A stretch of 8,787 nucleotides of DNA, taken from positions 1 to 8,787 of the forward strand of contig JAAZCR010000149.1 of NCBI GenBank assembly GCA_012513195.1, read 5' to 3'. Source of the stretch: Bacilli bacterium (GTDB taxonomy: Bacteria > Bacillota_I > Bacilli_A > Haloplasmatales > Haloplasmataceae). Positions 6,178 through 8,787 of this stretch are shown in pieces; within the stretch, counting starts at the first letter, position 1, and each line of letters starts with the position of its first letter. Both the position numbers and the translations under genes were made by a program. The notes beneath the pieces were generated by a model, which did not search any database, had not been told where the DNA came from, and saw only the letters and a list, made by a program, of their open reading frames with translations.

Positions 6178-6672
6178 TTAAATTTTAGCGATTAAATCTA
6201 CGACTTCTTCTGGTGTTTTATTTGTACAATCAATTTTGATTGATTGTACATCATCATATAATGGTAGTCGCATAAGGCTTTTAACGATAATATCTTGATT
6301 ACGTAGTCCTAATGTTACATCTTTTTCTAAGCGTTTAATCAACTCATCTTCAGAACATACAAGTGAGATAACCTTAACAACGCAATTAGTTGTATCAAGT
6401 CTTTCTAGAATGGTATTGATGATTTCCTGTCTATCCATTACCCAACAAAAGATAACATGCTCATAAGCGGGACAATGAATGAAATTATTAAGTAAGTAAC
6501 ATATATTATCTAGTACTATTTTCTTTGTTTCCTTTGTAACTTGAAATGGATAGGAGTCCCAACACCAATCACCATCTAAGAAAACAGAGTTATAAAGTTT
6601 TTTCTTTAGTATTTGGCATGTTGTTGTTTTACCAACACCCATTGTACCGCCAATAATATATAACTTTTTCAT
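6178..6672 (-). CDS. P-loop ATPase / kinase-like protein (AAA_33 type), 164 residues
   Basis: Small cytoplasmic nucleotide-binding protein. Walker A is GTMGVGKT (residues 9-16), straight after the first beta strand KLYIIGG, as in single-domain nucleoside- and nucleotide-kinase-like proteins. LDGDWCWD (around 31-38) supplies acidic residues typical of the Mg- or substrate-binding position, and later strands VIFCWVM and VKVISLVC fit the fold. The helix LIKRLEKDVTLGLRNQD may be the lid. I chose ATG 6672 because GGTGAT stands 3 bases before it, matching the ribosome-site pattern elsewhere here; the in-frame start 30 bases earlier has no such site. It has its own promoter and terminator. No family-specific substrate motif is recognisable, so the phosphate acceptor is unknown; such proteins are often simply annotated AAA family ATPase. 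The gene appears intact. Confidence 0.82.
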   Translation of the reverse strand: MKKLYIIGGTMGVGKTTTCQILKKKLYNSVFLDGDWCWDSYPFQVTKETKKIVLDNICYLLNNFIHCPAYEHVIFCWVMDRQEIINTILERLDTTNCVVKVISLVCSEDELIKRLEKDVTLGLRNQDIIVKSLMRLPLYDDVQSIKIDCTNKTPEEVVDLIAKI

Positions 6673-6710
6673 AAAATCACCCAAATAAATAAAATTACGC
6701 ATACAAGTTC

Positions 6711-6739
6711 ATCATAAGTGTTTTCGTAAAATATGACAA
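6711..6739 (-). promoter_or_regulatory. Sigma-A-like promoter of the P-loop ATPase gene
   Basis: On the minus strand, TTGTCA (6739-6734) and TATGAT (6716-6711) are separated by 17 bases. The expected transcript starts near 6704, about 30 bases before the ATG at 6672, which supports the shorter start chosen for the gene. Confidence 0.7.
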
Positions 6740-6780
6740 GCACCTAATGACACATTGGATAAAATCATTGTCTTAATAGT

Positions 6781-7162
6781 GATATTTTCAGCCATAAAAG
6801 CATGATTTTCATAATTTACTAAGGGATAAGCTTCAATATAACTATGTCCATCTCAAGATGCAGCAAGACATATCTTTTTTAATAATTTCATTGGTGATAC
6901 ACCAACCGACAACTCGACCGTCGATGTAAGCCATATATCCTTCCTTCTTACCTTTTTTGATAAACTGAACTGTGGATTAGCGATTATTTGGAGCATCAGC
7001 GGCTGTAGTGTTCTAAGTTTTCTTTGCTTGTAACTCCTTGTTCTAATAGTAGCACATACAATAACAACCTTCCCATTACCCATTGTCGATAAAAACCCAT
7101 TTGTCAAAAAAATCTAACCAATCATCTAATAAATCTGGTGTTATTATCCTTACTTCAATATC
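6781..7162 (-). pseudogene. GNAT acetyltransferase, heavily decayed, with internal deletion
   Basis: One minus-strand frame from 7162 reads DIEVRIITPDLLDDWLDFFDK, VFIDNG, stop, WEGCYCMCYY, stop, NKELQAKKT, stop, and, after a further stop, FIKKGKKEGYMAYIDGRVVGWCITNE. This is the order of segments in a GNAT family with a cysteine-rich CxCxxY patch and GYxAYxDGxxVGWC. Four in-frame stops are at 7078-7076, 7045-7043, 7015-7013 and 6979-6977. After GWC the match jumps to another frame: KLLKKICLAAS, TGA (6855-6853), DGHSYIEAYP, equivalent to the helix and strand after the acetyl-CoA loop. The segment that should carry the Q/R-x-x-G-x-G/A acetyl-CoA loop is missing, so a deletion of tens of codons occurred at about 6905. 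The last part after EAYP is barely recognisable. No functional enzyme can be made, and no start codon or ribosome site is visible at the upstream end. Confidence 0.85.
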
Positions 7163-7189
7163 CTAGTTACTTATCTTCCCTAGAAAAAT

Positions 7190-7227
7190 AAATATCTACG
7201 GATTACTTAACTAATCAGTAGATATTT
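7190..7227 (-). terminator. Rho-independent terminator after the DUF3788 gene
   Basis: The arms AAATATCTAC (7190-7199) and GTAGATATTT (7218-7227) pair, extended inside by GATT/AATC across single mismatches. On the minus strand the hairpin is followed by ATTTTTC. It starts 12 bases after the stop codon of the DUF3788 gene. The stem is AT-rich, so efficiency is uncertain. Confidence 0.6.
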
Positions 7228-7239
7228 TTATACTTATAC

Positions 7240-7650
7240 TTATTTTTTAGGTTTAATCTTATTATTTAGAAGTAATCTTACTTCATCAACTTGCTTATCA
7301 TCTGTTAAAAAATATGACATCCAGCCACCTTTGCCACAAGGATAACGTTGTTCCCAAACCTTTAATGCATAATCACTTAAATAGGGTTTAATCTTTTCAA
7401 TGGCATCTTCTTTAATTTGAAAAGAAATAAACAAAGCATGCTTCTCAGGATGAATATAACATAAAGAGTTATTTCCAACTCGATAGTTTATCCCCCATCC
7501 ATGCAACTTAGAATCATTAATGATTACTTTTTCGATTTGATAGTCTTCAAACAACTTCCTTTCTAAATGTAGCCAACTTTCTTTCATTGATGAATAATTC
7601 ATGATTTCATCAATTGAATAATTACCTTTTCCTCTTAATCTCTCATCCAT
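7240..7650 (-). CDS. DUF3788 family protein, 136 residues
   Basis: Cytoplasmic protein of unknown function, intact. The family pattern is clear: MDERL at the start, a helical region WLHLERKLFEDY (26-37), the strand block HGWGINYRVGNNSLCYIHPEK (50-70), FISFQI (74-79), then GKGGWMSYFLTDDKQVDEVRLLL and a basic tail KIKPKK. The length is normal for the family. There is no signal peptide, membrane helix or recognised catalytic triad. ATG 7650 has a strong AAGGAGT ribosome site 6 bases upstream. Promoter boxes are weak (TTTTCA at 7718-7713 and TATAGC at 7695-7690, spacing 17). It sits between two broken acetyltransferase genes and has its own terminator, so it is probably a single-gene unit. Family assignment is by sequence pattern. 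Confidence 0.85.
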   Translation of the reverse strand: MDERLRGKGNYSIDEIMNYSSMKESWLHLERKLFEDYQIEKVIINDSKLHGWGINYRVGNNSLCYIHPEKHALFISFQIKEDAIEKIKPYLSDYALKVWEQRYPCGKGGWMSYFLTDDKQVDEVRLLLNNKIKPKK

Positions 7651-7720
7651 TTATATACTCCTTTTTACATTAATATTACTATCAATATAGCTATAGTTTT
7701 ATGATATAGTACTGAAAATC

Positions 7721-8179
7721 TTACTCATTATATAAATTTTCTTTTTATAGAATGCCACCATGCTTTATATTAGTAGCGGCTGATGACAGGTTATTCATAT
7801 AACATCTCAATAATATTTGATTCATTCATTTCTTTTGATAAATAGATAAAGCATACTTAAGGACATCACCTTTTTTTCCGATGGTCTCACACCATAGCCA
7901 ATGTGCCCATCTATTTCCGCTAGCTCTTGGGGAAGATTATAACATATACTCAACAAGCCTATTAATCTACTATTATCGAAAGAAAGGTATAATAATGATT
8001 TCCCCCCAGACAGCATTGCCTTTTAATGCACTCTTTTTAATTATTTCTACCCATTCTTCAAAGTTCATACTAGTAATGCCAAGACTTGCGCTTATTCTAT
8101 ATTCTCCAATATCATAGTGTTCTAGGACATATTCATAAAGCATATCTTTATCGCTAATTTCTGGAAGTCTATATGTCAT
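7721..8179 (-). pseudogene. GNAT acetyltransferase, broken by two frameshifts and stop codons
   Basis: Starting at ATG 8179, the frame reads MTYRLPEISDKDMLYEYVLE, ISASLGITSMNFEEWVE and KGNAVWG. A run of six G (8007-8002) then shifts the frame; five G would give AVWGKSLLYLSF. The second frame continues SFDNSRLIGLLSICYNLPQEL, then DGHIGYGVRPSEKK, which contains the start of the acetyl-CoA loop. A second shift lies in a run of seven A (7877-7871), after which the third frame reads KGDVLKYALSIYQKK, TGA (7828-7826), MNQILLRCYMNNLSSAATNIKHGGIL, TAA (7747-7745), KENLYNE and a final TAA at 7723-7721. This order (HIGYGVRPSE, LKYAL, LLxCYxxN, GGIL) is that of GNAT acetyltransferases of about 150-170 residues, so nearly the whole ancestral gene is present. 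The acetyl-acceptor is unknown. A few codons seem lost after KKG. Two lesions are homopolymer shifts and could be sequencing errors; the TGA and TAA are harder to explain that way. Confidence 0.85.
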
Positions 8180-8375
8180 GTAAAACACCAGGAATCTTTA
8201 AAACATTTAAACAGTAGAAACTCATATATACTTGCAAAATGATTATAATATTTCATAATAAAAAATGAATGAGAAAAACCTGTGTTTACAAAAAATGCTT
8301 GGTGAATTAACTTGGATTAATTTGGGTTTAACGCATTAATACATAGTGACAGCACACTTATATTAGATAAATAAA

Positions 8376-8403
8376 CCATAGAGGATTTTACTTCACTCTA
8401 TGG
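8376..8403 (-). terminator. Terminator-like hairpin in the gene-poor stretch
   Basis: Perfect 8-bp arms CCATAGAG (8376-8383) and CTCTATGG (8396-8403) flank a 12-base loop. On the minus strand it is followed by TTTATTTATCT, so it could end transcripts coming from the DUF4357 gene about 275 bases upstream. The plus-strand side has no T-tract. Confidence 0.55.
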
Positions 8404-8586
8404 ATTGCTCTAATAATAACACAACTAAAGCAAAAAAATAAATACTAATTAATTAAATTTTCTTTAAAAACATCTAGAGAAAAAAAACTATATGATAAAG
8501 AGTTAAGTTTACATATAAGTACTATGTATAATACTTTTCGTAGATGTACTATCACCTATATGGTATAAAGTGGGAAGGAGTAAGTA

Positions 8587-8604
8587 ATGTTTATAAATGT
8601 TTAA
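8587..8604 (+). other. Very short frame (MFINV) behind a strong ribosome site; possible gene remnant or leader peptide
   Basis: GGGAAGGAG (8572-8580) stands 6 bases before ATG 8587, an excellent ribosome site, yet the frame stops at TAA 8602-8604 after five codons. Read past that stop, the same frame continues QIKYENLVVYYLYSISEQL to TAA at 8668-8670. This may be the start of a decayed gene cut short by the converging DUF4357 gene, a leader peptide with nothing downstream, or a chance ribosome site. No product family is recognised. Confidence 0.3.
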
Positions 8605-8678
8605 CAAATCAAATATGAAAATCTAGTAGTTTACTACTTATACTCAATTAGTGAGCAACTTACGATATAAGCATATTT

Positions 8679-8787
8679 TTATCTTTTCATAAGATCTTTA
8701 ATAGTTTTTCCATCTTTTGTTTTCCATTCTATTCGTCCATTAGTACTACCGCCAAGTATAACAGATGAAGCACTTGATGGACTTGAA
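8679..8787 (-). CDS. DUF4357 domain protein, C-terminal end only
   Basis: The partial frame enters at the window edge and ends at TAA 8681-8679. The 35 visible complete codons read SSPSSASSVILGGSTNGRI, then EWKTKDGKTIKDLMKR. The Ser/Ala-rich start, the VILGGSTNGRIEW strand pair and WKTKDGKTIKDL are the signature of the DUF4357 domain, which usually closes longer proteins, including GIY-YIG nuclease-like and restriction-associated proteins. The rest lies outside the window, so its overall function cannot be stated. The end is intact, and a minus-strand hairpin at 8376-8403 is the nearest terminator candidate. Confidence 0.75.
   Translation of the reverse strand, partial: SSPSSASSVILGGSTNGRIEWKTKDGKTIKDLMKR

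Larger units (their letters stand above)
8180..8678. other. Gene-poor AT-rich stretch
   Basis: I find no long reading frame on either strand. The stretch holds a terminator-like hairpin (8376-8403), a TATAAT at 8247-8242 on the minus strand without a good -35 box (possible old promoter of the broken acetyltransferase), a plus-strand TATAAT at 8527-8532, an extended -10-like TGGTATAAA at 8561-8569, and a very short plus-strand frame behind a strong ribosome site at 8587. A small inverted repeat AGTAGT/ACTACT is at 8625-8638. No tRNA, riboswitch core or repeat array is visible. Confidence 0.5.

Noticed and set aside
6853..7107. 84-codon minus-strand open frame starting MTNGFLSTMGNGK
   Set aside because: Its middle has no family-like sequence. 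Only its last 12 or so codons match the acetyltransferase frame; the better family match lies in another frame with stops. It is a by-product of the decayed GNAT gene, not a gene of its own.
7881..8117. Plus-strand 78-codon open frame opposite the second GNAT gene
   Set aside because: The minus strand carries recognisable acetyltransferase sequence over the same bases; the plus-strand translation resembles no family.
607..8604. A non-standard genetic code (TAA, TAG or TGA read as sense) to explain the many internal stops
   Set aside because: All three stop codons occur among the interruptions, while intact genes use TAA and TGA as normal ends and TGG for Trp. Frameshifts and a deletion accompany the stops, so decay is the simpler reading.
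599..8606. Shared string ATGTTTAACAA, including GTT TAA CAA, at the early stops of the bPH_2 gene and the MFINV frame
   Set aside because: Eleven AT-rich bases can recur by chance in nearly 9 kb, and the flanks do not match, so there is no evidence of a recoding signal.
1..8787. CRISPR array, insertion-sequence ends, tRNA or rRNA genes
   Set aside because: No regularly spaced repeats, no transposase reading frame or paired terminal repeats, and no tRNA-like or rRNA-like sequence were found on either strand.

Overview
The window is AT-rich DNA from a low-GC Gram-positive-type bacterium (Bacillota, possibly close to the Mollicutes or Erysipelotrichia). The evidence is strong AGGAG/GGTGAT-type ribosome sites, sigma-A-like promoters, simple hairpin-plus-T terminators, and families common in Bacillota (PotABCD, bPH_2, DUF3795, DUF3788, GNAT). 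The PotA shape also fits. TGG encodes Trp throughout, and potB ends on TGA inside a classical ATGA overlap, so the code looks standard (table 11), not Mycoplasma-like. The exact taxon cannot be fixed from the sequence.

Layout, left to right. At 229-1486, on the minus strand, lie three damaged or partial genes: a bPH_2 (PH-like) membrane protein with a stop at codon 9, the C-terminal part of a PD-(D/E)XK nuclease-like protein, and a DUF3795 zinc-binding protein with a frameshift and a nonsense codon. At 1624-1876 is the only convincing plus-strand gene: a 35-residue Lys/Ala/Asn/Thr-rich protein with an extended -10 promoter, a perfect 22-bp palindrome in its leader and a strong terminator. That terminator is shared back-to-back with potD.

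At 1903-5973 is an intact four-gene polyamine-type ABC importer operon on the minus strand, transcribed potA-potB-potC-potD from a sigma-A-like promoter. All genes overlap by 4 to 14 bases, which suggests translational coupling. PotA hydrolyses ATP, PotB and PotC form the channel, and PotD captures substrate outside. PotD is unusual: it has no lipobox and several ligand-pocket residues of the E. coli protein are changed.

At 6062-6739 is a complete single-gene unit (promoter, P-loop kinase-like ATPase, terminator). It is followed by a heavily decayed GNAT acetyltransferase (6781-7162), an intact DUF3788 gene with its terminator (7190-7650), and a second broken GNAT acetyltransferase (7721-8179). 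The last 600 bases hold a gene-poor stretch with one terminator hairpin, a tiny plus-strand reading frame behind a very strong ribosome site, and the C-terminal end of a DUF4357 protein running off the window.

The overall picture is a housekeeping transport operon in an accessory neighbourhood undergoing gene loss: five of the eleven recognisable protein genes are broken or partial inside the window, while potABCD, the ATPase and the DUF3788 gene are open. No CRISPR array, transposase, tRNA or rRNA is visible. I did not find a clearly new multi-gene system. The best candidates for something undescribed are the small plus-strand gene with its palindrome, and the divergent PotD.
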